This document shows, piece by piece, positions 17,399 through 25,517 of a stretch of 64,000 nucleotides of DNA. The stretch lies in NCBI RefSeq assembly GCF_003428625.2, contig NZ_QVQT02000006.1:372001-436000 (forward strand). Direction: 5' to 3'. Made by a program: the position numbers and the translations under genes. Origin of the DNA: Paracidobacterium acidisoli. Its GTDB lineage: Bacteria > Acidobacteriota > Terriglobia > Terriglobales > Acidobacteriaceae. The notes beneath the pieces were generated by a model. It saw nothing but the letters and a program-made list of their open reading frames with translations, was not told where the DNA came from and did not search any database. Every line of letters starts with the position of its first letter. Position 1 is the stretch's first letter.

Positions 17399-19279
17399 TT
17401 ACTGCTGGGGAGCGGCCGGAGCAGGCGCTGCGGGCGCTGAAGGAGCCGCAGGCGTCTGAGTCGTGCTGTCCGTACCCGCTGCCACCGTCTTCTTCCTGTC
17501 CTCGTCCGTCATGCGGCGCTTGGGACCGCTCTTCGCCGGGTTCGGCTTCTTTTTGTGCAGCGTGTCGCCCTGCAGCCCGAGCGGCGTGGACTGCTCGCTG
17601 CGGTCGGCCTCTTCCTCAGTGGTTACCGGCAGCGGAGCAAACGGGTTGATCTTCGCCTTTTCGCTCTTGTCCTTCGGCAGACGGGCGCGATCTTCAAAGC
17701 GAGACTTCTTCTTCGGCGCAGCAGAGTGCTCTTCCAGAACGGAGCCGTCCGGGTTCGTTATCTGCATGCCGGCGGGCACATTGCCGGACGCGACCTCGGT
17801 GTTCTGATTCTCGGCGTTCTGATTCGGCGCGTTTCCGGCCGGAGCGTTTCCGGCGCCGGCATCTTCCACCGCCGTCTGCGCCGGAGGCAGCGTCTCACGC
17901 GGCGCCTGGCCGAAGCGGATCTTTTCCTTCTTGCCCGGCTTCTGCGTGTATGCCTGCGCGCTGGCCTGCTGCTTCGTCCCGCTGTTCTGCGCCGCATTCA
18001 CCTTGTCGAGGGTCGGCACGCCGCTCGGAGGCGCCGGAGCCTTTGTGTTCGCGTTCGCCGTCTCCGTCGTCTGGCTCATCCGGCCACGGCGATGGGTCAC
18101 CTGACGGTAGCGCGTCCGCTGCTCGCGCTTCTTCTTCTTGCTCGGCGGAACATAGGCGCTGTACACCGGCTTCTGCTCATCCGGGCTCGCGCCGGAGTCC
18201 ACATAGCCGGGCTTGATATCGATATAGGCGTCGTCGCGCAGCTTCGTCAGATAGGCGCGCAGCGCCGGCTGCATCTTCGAGTAGCCGATCTGCTCCTCGA
18301 TCTGATTCTCGACATCCTTCTCCGGAGAGAGACCGCCCTCGGTATGCTGCATCACCTTCAGGATGACGAAGCCCTGGCGCGTCCGAATGGGTCCGGTGAA
18401 CTGGTTCTCCTTCAGATCGAAGGTCTGGTCTTCCAGCACTTTGGCCAGCTGGCCGCGCTTGAAGTCGCCGAGATCGCCGCCCTGCGCCGCCGTCGGTCCG
18501 CCCGAGCTCGATTTGGCCAGCGTTGCGAAATCGCCGCCCGCCTTCAGCTTCGCTTCCACATCGTCGGCCTTCTTCTGCGCATCGGCCACCTGCGTGGAGT
18601 CGTCCGGATTGGCCGTCGGAATCAGAATCTCGCTCAGATGCACCTGCTCCGGCTTCTCGAACTCCTTCTGATGCGCGTTGTAGTAGTCCTGAATCTCGTT
18701 CGGACTGATCTGAATGTGGCGGCTGACCTCCTGGCCGATCACGTCGGAGGTGATGATGTTTTCGCGAATCTGCTCCTTGAAGTCCTCAAACGAGACGCCC
18801 TGCGACTCGGCGGCCTTCTGCAGCGCCTCCATGCTGTCGAGGTGGTTCTGTTTGCGGATCTCGTCGAGACGGCGCACCAGCTCGGCATCGGGATCGACGT
18901 TGAGCTGCTTGCCCCGCGAGAGCAGAAGCTGCTTGTCGACCAACCCGCGCAGCAGATCGCGCTGCTGCTCCATCAGCTGCTGCGGCGACCATCCCTGCTG
19001 CCGCGCCTCCGACTGAAGGTCCTGCTGGGCGCGGTCGTAATCCGACCGGCTGATGATCTGGTCGTTGATCCGCGCAATGATGTCTTCGACCACGGCGCCG
19101 TGATACGGGGACTGCTGCTGCGCCGCCGCATTCGAGGAGCGGGAACTCTGCCCCCATACAGGGAGGACGGCGAGGGTCACTCCGGCGAGCAGTGCGGTGA
19201 GCCGCGAACCCCGGAGGAGCAGACTGGCAGGCCGGGGCGACGAATACAGCGAAGGTCGAAGCATCATGTTGATAGACAT
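17399..19279 (-). CDS. SurA-like periplasmic peptidyl-prolyl isomerase with long disordered tail
   Basis: Exported folding factor for outer-membrane or periplasmic proteins. A signal peptide is followed by a SurA N-type chaperone domain (first third; VVEDIIARINDQIISRSDYDRA) and one parvulin rotamase domain (QVHLSEILIPTAN to GPIRTRQGFVILKVMQHTEGG). The last ~230 residues are Lys/Pro/Ala/Asn-rich, with a KKKKREQR patch, and look unstructured; this tail is unusual for SurA. I start at ATG 19279 (626 aa); ATGs at 19267 and 19264 leave the same signal peptide. Confidence 0.87.
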   Translation of the reverse strand: MSINMMLRPSLYSSPRPASLLLRGSRLTALLAGVTLAVLPVWGQSSRSSNAAAQQQSPYHGAVVEDIIARINDQIISRSDYDRAQQDLQSEARQQGWSPQQLMEQQRDLLRGLVDKQLLLSRGKQLNVDPDAELVRRLDEIRKQNHLDSMEALQKAAESQGVSFEDFKEQIRENIITSDVIGQEVSRHIQISPNEIQDYYNAHQKEFEKPEQVHLSEILIPTANPDDSTQVADAQKKADDVEAKLKAGGDFATLAKSSSGGPTAAQGGDLGDFKRGQLAKVLEDQTFDLKENQFTGPIRTRQGFVILKVMQHTEGGLSPEKDVENQIEEQIGYSKMQPALRAYLTKLRDDAYIDIKPGYVDSGASPDEQKPVYSAYVPPSKKKKREQRTRYRQVTHRRGRMSQTTETANANTKAPAPPSGVPTLDKVNAAQNSGTKQQASAQAYTQKPGKKEKIRFGQAPRETLPPAQTAVEDAGAGNAPAGNAPNQNAENQNTEVASGNVPAGMQITNPDGSVLEEHSAAPKKKSRFEDRARLPKDKSEKAKINPFAPLPVTTEEEADRSEQSTPLGLQGDTLHKKKPNPAKSGPKRRMTDEDRKKTVAAGTDSTTQTPAAPSAPAAPAPAAPQQ

Positions 19280-19508
19280 CCCAAAAGGCGCCGCCGAAGC
19301 CGTCCCCGGCTCCGGAAAAACCGGCATACCGCAACTGGCCTGTACCGGCGCTGCTGCCATTCTAAACACCCGCCGCGTCGAATTGCCAACGCGGCTCGCG
19401 CCGCCGCCTGGCGAGGCTGCGGCCGGAATACCCGGTGCTATACTTCAGGCTGGAGATTTCCCGTATTCTTCGCCTGGCCCGGGAACTCCCTGAAGGATTT
19501 TTTTCAGA

Positions 19509-21122
19509 ATGTCTACGCGTACCCGACGCACGTTTTTCTCGCTCATCGTCTTCTTCTCTGCCTGCTGCCTGGGCGGCATGCTCGTCAGCCAGCAGGTCGG
19601 AGCGCAGTCCAGCACCGATGAGTCCAGCTTTCGCGACAGTCTCAAATCCTTCAGCAATGTGTACGACGTTATTGCGCAGAATTATGCCGAGCCTCTGACC
19701 GGCGACATGCCTGACAAGGTGATCTACGACGGCGCCATCCCCGGCATGCTGCGCACCCTCGATCCGCACTCGAACTTCTACGATCCCAAAGCCTATGCCC
19801 GCATGCGCGAGGACCAGCACGGCAAGTACTACGGCGTGGGCATGGTCATCCAGCCGCAGAACGGCAAGATCGTCGTCGTCTACCCCTTTGAAAACACCCC
19901 GTCCTACCGGGCGAAGATTCACCCCGGCGACATCATCATCGCCGTCGACGGCAAGCCGACCGCCAATCTGGGCTCCGATGCCGTCGCCAACATGCTCAAA
20001 GGCCCCAAGGGCACACACGTCCAGGTCACGGTCACCCGCGAGGGAGCAGCCTCGCCGCTCACCTTCGATCTCATCCGCGATGAGATTCCGCACCCCAGCA
20101 TCGACCTGAAATACGAGATCCGGCCCGGCGTCGGCTACATTCACATCACGCAGTTTCAGGAGACGACCGGCCGCGAGTTCGATGACGCCGTCGCCAGCTT
20201 CGGCGATCTCAAGGGTCTGGTGCTCGATCTGCGCAACAACCCCGGCGGCCTGCTGACCGAAGCCGTCAGCGTCTGCGACCGGCTGCTGAAGCGCGATCAG
20301 ATCATCGTCTCGCAGCGCGGCCGCGCTTACCCGGAACAGGTCTACCGCGCCACCCACGGCAACGGCGGCGAGAACTTCCCCATCGTGGTGCTGGTCAATC
20401 GCGGCACGGCCTCGGCGGCGGAGATCGTCTCCGGCGCGCTGCAGGATCATGACCGCGCCCTGATCGTCGGCGAGACCACCTTCGGCAAGGGTCTTGTGCA
20501 GACCGTGTATCAGCTCTCCGACAATACCGGACTGGCGCTGACCACCTATCACTACTACACGCCCAGCGGACGGCTCATCCAGCGCAACTACAACGGCGTT
20601 TCGCTCTACGACTACTACTACAATCACGATCATCCGACCGACCTGAAGGATCGCGAAGTCCGGCTCACCGATTCAGGACGCACGGTCTACGGCGGCGGCG
20701 GCATCACGCCCGACTACAAGGCCGAGGCACCAAAGTCGAACCACTTCGAAGACCTGCTGCTGGCCCACTATGCCTTCACTCACTTCGCTCCGCACTATCT
20801 GGTCAATCACACCGTGACGAAGGATTTTCAGGTGGACGATGCGGTGATGAGCGACTTCAAACAGTTTCTCGGCTCGCAGAACGTCGCTTACAGCGATCAG
20901 GACATCAACAGCTCTCTGGACTGGATCAGGACCAACATCAAGGCCGAGCTCTTCACCATCGTCTTTGGTCAGACCAACGGCATCGAGGTTCGCGCCGACT
21001 GGGACCCGATGATCCAGCAGGCGCTGACCTACCTGCCTGCGGCGTCGCAGCTCGAGCAGACGGCGCTCAAGGCCGATGCGGAAAAAGAGGCGGCCCTCAG
21101 CAAGACTCCGGTCGGACACTGA
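19509..21122 (+). CDS. S41 family C-terminal processing protease
   Basis: 537-aa secreted or periplasmic tail-specific protease (CtpA/Prc family). Residues 1-33 form a signal/anchor. A PDZ domain follows (GVGMVIQPQNGKIVVVYPFENTP, GDIIIAVDG), then the S41 catalytic domain with the strand LVLDLRNNPGGLL, the nucleophile Ser in NRGTASAAEIVSGAL and the general base Lys in GETTFGKGLVQT. A clear intrinsic terminator follows at 21143-21171. It is divergent from the SurA-like gene, so two envelope quality-control factors share an upstream region. Confidence 0.93.
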   Translation: MSTRTRRTFFSLIVFFSACCLGGMLVSQQVGAQSSTDESSFRDSLKSFSNVYDVIAQNYAEPLTGDMPDKVIYDGAIPGMLRTLDPHSNFYDPKAYARMREDQHGKYYGVGMVIQPQNGKIVVVYPFENTPSYRAKIHPGDIIIAVDGKPTANLGSDAVANMLKGPKGTHVQVTVTREGAASPLTFDLIRDEIPHPSIDLKYEIRPGVGYIHITQFQETTGREFDDAVASFGDLKGLVLDLRNNPGGLLTEAVSVCDRLLKRDQIIVSQRGRAYPEQVYRATHGNGGENFPIVVLVNRGTASAAEIVSGALQDHDRALIVGETTFGKGLVQTVYQLSDNTGLALTTYHYYTPSGRLIQRNYNGVSLYDYYYNHDHPTDLKDREVRLTDSGRTVYGGGGITPDYKAEAPKSNHFEDLLLAHYAFTHFAPHYLVNHTVTKDFQVDDAVMSDFKQFLGSQNVAYSDQDINSSLDWIRTNIKAELFTIVFGQTNGIEVRADWDPMIQQALTYLPAASQLEQTALKADAEKEAALSKTPVGH

Positions 21123-21142
21123 TTCCCGATCGATACGGATTC

Positions 21143-21171
21143 AGGCCGGAGGCGCTGCCTTCGGCCTTTTT
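21143..21171 (+). terminator. Rho-independent terminator after the S41 protease
   Basis: The stem AGGCCG-g-AGGC pairs with GCCT-t-CGGCCT around a GCT loop, followed by five T. It starts 20 bp after the protease stop. Confidence 0.85.
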
Positions 21172-21218
21172 CTCTGCCCGATTTCACTCCCGGCGGAGAC
21201 GCAGAACAGGACACCCGG

Positions 21219-21707
21219 ATGGAAATTCGTTTTGCTGAAGAACGGGACGTGGAAGCGCTGAGAGAGCTTATCAACCAGGCCTTCCGCGTCGAGAGCTTTT
21301 TCAAGATCGGTGACCGGCTCGATGCACAGTCCGCACAGGCTCTCTTTCGCACCGGCCGATTTATGGTCGCCGAAGAAAACGGCGCTCTCGCGGCCTGCGT
21401 CTATGTGGAGATCGGCGGCCGGCGCGCCTATCTTGGCCTGCTCTCCGTCGATCCCTCGCGTCAGCGCTCCGGTTTAGGACGCCGCCTCATCTCCGCCGCA
21501 GAGGAGTTCGCCCGCGAGATGGGCGCGCACTTTATGGATCTGCGCGTCGTGCATCTGCGCACCGAGCTGCCTCCTCTGTATGAAAAGTACGGCTACACCG
21601 TCTCGGGCACCGAGCCCATCCCCGAGGCGATGAAGGCGCTGGTCAGCATGCCCTGCCACTTCATCCGCATGTCCAAGCCGCTCGGCTGCCCCGGTCCGCG
21701 CCCCTGA
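21219..21707 (+). CDS. GNAT family N-acetyltransferase
   Basis: 162-aa acetyltransferase of the GNAT fold. Motif A, which binds acetyl-CoA, is seen as LGLLSVDPSRQRSGLGRRLISAAEEFAREMG, i.e. a Q/RxxGxG/A loop with RSGLGR. The C-terminal PLYEKYGYTVSGTEP is the usual end of the fold. Lies between the protease terminator and the outer-membrane barrel; no partner suggests a substrate. Confidence 0.87.
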   Translation: MEIRFAEERDVEALRELINQAFRVESFFKIGDRLDAQSAQALFRTGRFMVAEENGALAACVYVEIGGRRAYLGLLSVDPSRQRSGLGRRLISAAEEFAREMGAHFMDLRVVHLRTELPPLYEKYGYTVSGTEPIPEAMKALVSMPCHFIRMSKPLGCPGPRP

Positions 21708-22026
21708 CCGCACTTTCTCCGCAGAACTTCAGCAAAGAACCGCCTGCCGGCACTGTGACTCCACCTTTTGGCGGAGAGAAAAACCCATCTGTCGCATCAC
21801 GACATATGCTGTGACCGGCCTCGATAATGGTCCGCGCAGTCTGCTGTAACCCATGCGGGCACTTTGGCGGAATCTTCGCGGCGCGTTTGCCGCGGTCTGC
21901 TCCGCCTGAACAAAACATCCGCACGGAGACTGCTCATTTCATCTTTTTGACGAGGCCTGCTCATTGAATTCTGATTTCGCTCGCACCTCCGCCTTCAAAC
22001 CAACCTCAGCACAACATAAAAACAGG

Positions 22027-23108
22027 ATGCGGCTTCTGCCGGGGCTCTTTGCGGCTCTGGCTGCGGCGCTGCTTTTTCCTCTTCATCTGCATGCGCAGGG
22101 CTGCATCGTGGCCCGCTCGCCGGAGCAGGTGCTGCCGGGCATCGACCAGAACGGCCTGCCCACCAGCCAGGGCGGTTATCTGCAGCCCGGACACGTTCAG
22201 GTCACCATCGGGGAGCGCCACCAGTTCTCGTATCAGCACTACGTCGGCGACGCATATCAGGAGTACCGCGCGCAGCAGCACACGCAGGTCGAGAACCGGA
22301 TCAACATCGTCACCGCGGACCTGATCTACCAGTGGACGCCGCGCATCAGCTTCGAGCTCAATGCGCCCTTCCTCTTCGCTTCGCGGAAGTCGCAGAGCTC
22401 TCCGATTGAGTACCAGGCCTCGGGCATCGGCGACACCATTCTCGCCGCGAATGTCTGGCTCCTGAATCCGAAGAAGAACTTCCGGGGCAATTTCCAGGCG
22501 GGTATCGGCATCATGATGCCCACCGGCAACGACGATGTGCTGAACACGACCAGCAGCACCAGCAGCGCCGGCGTCACCACAACCACCACCGCTCCGGTCG
22601 ACTACTCCATTCAGCCCGGCAATGGCGGCTGGGGCATGGATGTGCAGTGGCAGGGATTCCGCGCCGTCGGCAGCCACCTTATCTTCTACACCGACGGCGA
22701 TTACATCGCCTCGCAGGGCGACACCAACGGCGTGCAGCGCAGCTCCAGCACCACCACGCCGCTCGACAACTACGTCGCCCCTCCGATCAGTATCTGCTTG
22801 AGGCCGGCGTCTCCATTCCCATCGACCAGGTCCGCGGCCTCACCATCACCTTCGGTCCGCGCGACGAAGGCGTTCCCGCGAAAAACCTCTTTCCCAACAG
22901 CAACGACGGCTTCCGCCGCCCCGGCTTTGCCGTCTCCGCCGGTCCCGGCGCCGAATACGCTCGCGGCTCAAATATCTTTTCTGCCAGCGTCTTCAAGGCC
23001 GTTCACCGCGACCGCACGGTGAGCTATCCCGATGAGGTGTACCATGCTCATGGCGACGCGGCCTTCGCGCAGTATGTCTGGCTGGCCAGCTTCACGCACC
23101 GCTTCTGA
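22027..23108 (+). pseudogene. Outer-membrane beta-barrel protein, frameshifted
   Basis: Two overlapping frames together make one outer-membrane transporter-like barrel, similar in feel to the MetA-pathway phenol-degradation family. A signal peptide from ATG 22027 is followed by barrel strands (QFSYQHYVGDAYQEYRAQ, RISFELNAPFLFAS, GNFQAGIGIMMPTGNDD). The frame is sensible until TPLDNYVAP at about 22780 and then turns to Ser/Pro-rich nonsense. The next frame resumes at SDQYLLEAGVSIPI and runs to a barrel-type end THRF at 23108. One C restored to the four-C run at 22778-22781 rejoins them. An upstream TTG at 21964 would lengthen the N-terminus. Real mutation, phase variation or sequencing error cannot be separated here. 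Confidence 0.75.
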
Positions 23109-23124
23109 ACAGCACGCGGGTACC

Positions 23125-23150
23125 CCCATGTCCGGAGATCCGGACATGGG
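23125..23150. repeat. Perfect 12-bp inverted repeat between barrel gene and tlpA
   Basis: Left arm CCCATGTCCGGA (23125-23136) and right arm TCCGGACATGGG (23139-23150) are exact complements with a GA spacer. It lies 16 bp after the barrel stop and 82 bp before the thioredoxin start. There is no T-run, so it is either an mRNA-stabilising hairpin or a protein-binding operator. Confidence 0.7.
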
Positions 23151-23232
23151 CATCGGCGACAGAAGCATGCCGCCGCGCAGCAGCTTCTCAAACAAGATTC
23201 ACACCAGCAGAAGTTACACATACGGAACGACC

Positions 23233-23757
23233 ATGAATCCTCTTCGCCGCATCCTGATCGTTTCTCTGCTCGCGCTTCTTCCTTCCGCCGCATTCGCCGG
23301 AAAGACCCCGAACCTGTCTCTGAAGGATCTCAGCGGGCAGACGCAGAAGCTCTCGTCGCTGAAGGGGCAGATCGTCGTGCTCAACTTCTGGGCCACGTGG
23401 TGCGGTCCCTGCCAGGAAGAGCTGCCGCGCCTCTCCGCGATGGCGCAGAAATATGCCGGAAAGAATGTTCACTTTGTCGCTGTCTCCATCGACGCGCCCA
23501 AAGACCGCTCTAAAATCGAGCCGCTGATTCATAAGCTGAATGTGAATCTCGATGTCTGGTCCGGCGCCGACGCCGATACGCTCGACCGCTTCGGCCTCGG
23601 CAACATCGTGCCCGCCACCATCGTGATCGACGACCAGGGAAAGATCGTTACCCGCATCATGGGCGAAGCCCGCAATGAAGACGTAAGCACCACCGTCGAC
23701 TGGCTGCTCGGCGGCCGCTCCGGCGCGGCGCCCGAGGCAAAGATCAAGCGCTACTGA
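23233..23757 (+). CDS. TlpA-like thioredoxin-fold protein
   Basis: 174-aa exported disulfide-exchange protein. Signal peptide at residues 1-23 ending in AFA, then a TlpA/AhpC-type thioredoxin domain with the active site WCGPC in FWATWCGPCQEELPRL, the cis-Pro in NIVPATIVID and the strand FVAVSIDAPKDRSK. The predicted place of action is the periplasm, reducing cytochrome or envelope thiols. The ATG at 23233 is chosen because the upstream frame is low quality and the signal peptide begins here. Confidence 0.88.
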   Translation: MNPLRRILIVSLLALLPSAAFAGKTPNLSLKDLSGQTQKLSSLKGQIVVLNFWATWCGPCQEELPRLSAMAQKYAGKNVHFVAVSIDAPKDRSKIEPLIHKLNVNLDVWSGADADTLDRFGLGNIVPATIVIDDQGKIVTRIMGEARNEDVSTTVDWLLGGRSGAAPEAKIKRY

Positions 23758-24098
23758 TCTCCGCCTGCATCGCCGGAGCGGCGCAGGCCGCGCCTCGTCT
23801 ATCCGCGGCCCTTCGGAGTAAGGCCGGTCCGGCGCAATCTGCGTCCAACCGGGCATGGTGCGGTATCGGCCCCTGTACGCCGGCCTGGCGTACTCTCAGA
23901 AGAAGGAATCTCTTTCCGGATTCGAATCAGAATTCTCAGTCGCCACTCGCTGGCTGGACTCCGTTACCGGTCTGCCGGTTACAGTACGAACAGGCCGCAA
24001 CCGGGAGGGTTTCCACCCGCAAACGGCATACAGCCCCCGGACGACACTCCATTTGGCGTGCCTCGACATCCTCTCCATTTCCGCACGGGAGTAACGCT
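23758..24098. other. 341-bp intergenic region, tlpA to hydratase gene
   Basis: No convincing gene. An open frame of 79 codons on the plus strand (23855-24094) has no recognisable domain and no good ribosome site. There is a GC-rich imperfect stem just after tlpA and an imperfect GTTACCGG/CCGGTTAC hairpin near 23960-23985. A GGGAG ribosome site at the right edge serves the next gene. Confidence 0.5.
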
Positions 24099-24905
24099 AT
24101 GATCGGCTTCACATCAAAAAATCCGAACCACCTCTCCACACCCGACCTTGACCGTCTGCGCCAGGCCACCGAGCCGCTTCTTCGCGCGCGCCGCGACGTG
24201 CGCCCCATCCGCGAGCTTCCCGAGGCCGTGCGCCCGCACTCTCTCGAAGAGGCCTACGCCCTGCAGGATCTGATGGCCGAAGCCCTCGGCCCCATCGGCG
24301 GCTGGAAGATCGGCGCGCTCTCACCGGAGGCCACGCCGCTCTACTGCCCCATGCCGCTCTGGGGCGGATTCGCAAGCTCCGGCTCCGTGATTGCCGAACC
24401 CCTCCGCCGCCTGCGCGGCATCGAGGCCGAGATCGCCTTCCTGCTCGGGCAGGACCTGCCGCCGCGCGTCCAGCCGTACTCCCGCGAGGAGATCGTCGCC
24501 GCCATCGCCAGCGCCCATCCCGTCATCGAGCTGCTCGAATCGGGCTACGACGATCCGGATACGGTCGAGCGCTTTTCCTTCCTCGGCGATCTGCAGATCA
24601 ACGGCGGCTTCGCCTTCGGTGAAGCTATTCCGGACTGGACCACGGTCGATCTCTCCCGCGAATCGGTCACCGTTACCGTCGACGATATGGTGCGCTTTGA
24701 AGGCACCGCCTCGAACAGTGCGGGCACCGATCTGCTCCGTCTCGTCGAGTACCTGGCCAACCAGGGCTCGGCCCGCACCGGCGGTCTTCTCGCCGGACAG
24801 TGGGTCACCACCGGAAGCTGGTCGGGCAAAACGCACGCCGCCGCCGGCTCCACGGTCGAGGTGCGCTTTTCCACCTGCGGCTCCGTACACCTTCGCTTCG
24901 CCTGA
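24099..24905 (+). CDS. 2-keto-4-pentenoate hydratase-like protein (FAH/MhpD family)
   Basis: 268-aa cytosolic hydratase/hydrolase of the fumarylacetoacetase superfamily, MhpD-like branch, which adds water to 2-hydroxypentadienoates in aromatic breakdown. Metal-binding acids are in GIEAEIAFLLGQDLP and VIELLESGYDD, and the substrate-site Lys in GGWKIGALSPEATPLY. The ATG follows GGGAG by 7-8 nt. No other aromatic catabolism genes are near, so the pathway is open. Confidence 0.8.
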   Translation: MIGFTSKNPNHLSTPDLDRLRQATEPLLRARRDVRPIRELPEAVRPHSLEEAYALQDLMAEALGPIGGWKIGALSPEATPLYCPMPLWGGFASSGSVIAEPLRRLRGIEAEIAFLLGQDLPPRVQPYSREEIVAAIASAHPVIELLESGYDDPDTVERFSFLGDLQINGGFAFGEAIPDWTTVDLSRESVTVTVDDMVRFEGTASNSAGTDLLRLVEYLANQGSARTGGLLAGQWVTTGSWSGKTHAAAGSTVEVRFSTCGSVHLRFA

Positions 24906-24948
24906 TCTCCGGCAGCGCGATCTCCGGCGGCCGACAGACAGACCACGC

Positions 24949-24970
24949 GGCAGGGATGGGCTCCCCTGCC
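24949..24970 (+). terminator. GC-rich hairpin after the hydratase gene
   Basis: GGCAGGG (24949-24955) pairs with CCCTGCC (24964-24970) around an 8-nt loop, 44 bp after the stop. The T-run is weak, so this is only a possible terminator. Confidence 0.4.
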
Positions 24971-25012
24971 TTGCCGCGCCGTCTCCGCCGGAATCCCTGT
25001 CCGTGAAGCAAC

Positions 25013-25045
25013 ACATTAGTAACTCGCCCTCCGCGTTACTAATGT
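25013..25045. promoter_or_regulatory. Perfect 11-bp AT-rich inverted repeat upstream of tonB
   Basis: ACATTAGTAAC (25013-25023) and GTTACTAATGT (25035-25045) are exact complements separated by 11 nt, one turn between facing ends. The arms are AT-rich in a GC-rich setting and lie about 65-95 bp before the TonB start. This fits a dimeric regulator operator better than a terminator. Confidence 0.6.
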
Positions 25046-25108
25046 CTGAGGTTCTCCCTACCGATACATACCTCATGAAGCGACTCTCTGCTCTGCCGAG
25101 GTATACCC

Positions 25109-25474
25109 ATGCATAACTTTGCCCGCTCGAACTCTGCTCCCGTGAAGCGGCCGGCCAGGGGACGCAGGCCAGGCCTGCTGCTGGCTGTGGCCGTTCTGCT
25201 GCTCTGCACTCTTCCGCTGCACGCCGATGACCGCCACGTGCAGCGCCGCGTTCCCCCGGTCTATCCGGAGCTCGCCCGGCGCATGCATATCGGCGGCATG
25301 GTGCGGGTCTCCGCAACCGTCGCGCCGGATGGCTCGGTCACGAATGCGAGGGCCACGGACGGAAACAAGCTTCTGACCACTGCCGCCGAGGATGCGGTCC
25401 GCAAGTGGAAGTTCGCGCCTGCCGACGGGGCCACGACGGAAGTCATCGACGTGAACTTCGAAGTCGGCAATTAA
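25109..25474 (+). CDS. Short TonB C-terminal domain protein
   Basis: 121 aa: a hydrophobic segment at about 20-38 (signal or anchor) followed directly by a TonB-type C-terminal domain ([30 protein letters not shown] to VRKWKFAP). It lacks the usual long proline-rich periplasm-spanning region, so it may not energise outer-membrane receptors like a classical TonB. The ATG follows a GAGG site by 9 nt. It precedes the chemoreceptor gene by about 40 bp, so the two may be co-transcribed. Confidence 0.82.
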   Translation: MHNFARSNSAPVKRPARGRRPGLLLAVAVLLLCTLPLHADDRHVQRRVPPVYPELARRMHIGGMVRVSATVAPDGSVTNARATDGNKLLTTAAEDAVRKWKFAPADGATTEVIDVNFEVGN

Positions 25475-25517
25475 CCCTGCAATATCGTTCGCCACAAAGC
25501 TAATGAGGATGACGGCT

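Noticed and set aside
23855-24094. 79-codon ORF in the tlpA-hydratase gap
   Set aside because: No ribosome site, no recognisable features, and composition like non-coding sequence.
25013-25045. Inverted repeat as a dif site for the Xer pair
   Set aside because: The spacer is 11 nt instead of about 6, and the arms do not resemble the conserved Xer-binding halves.
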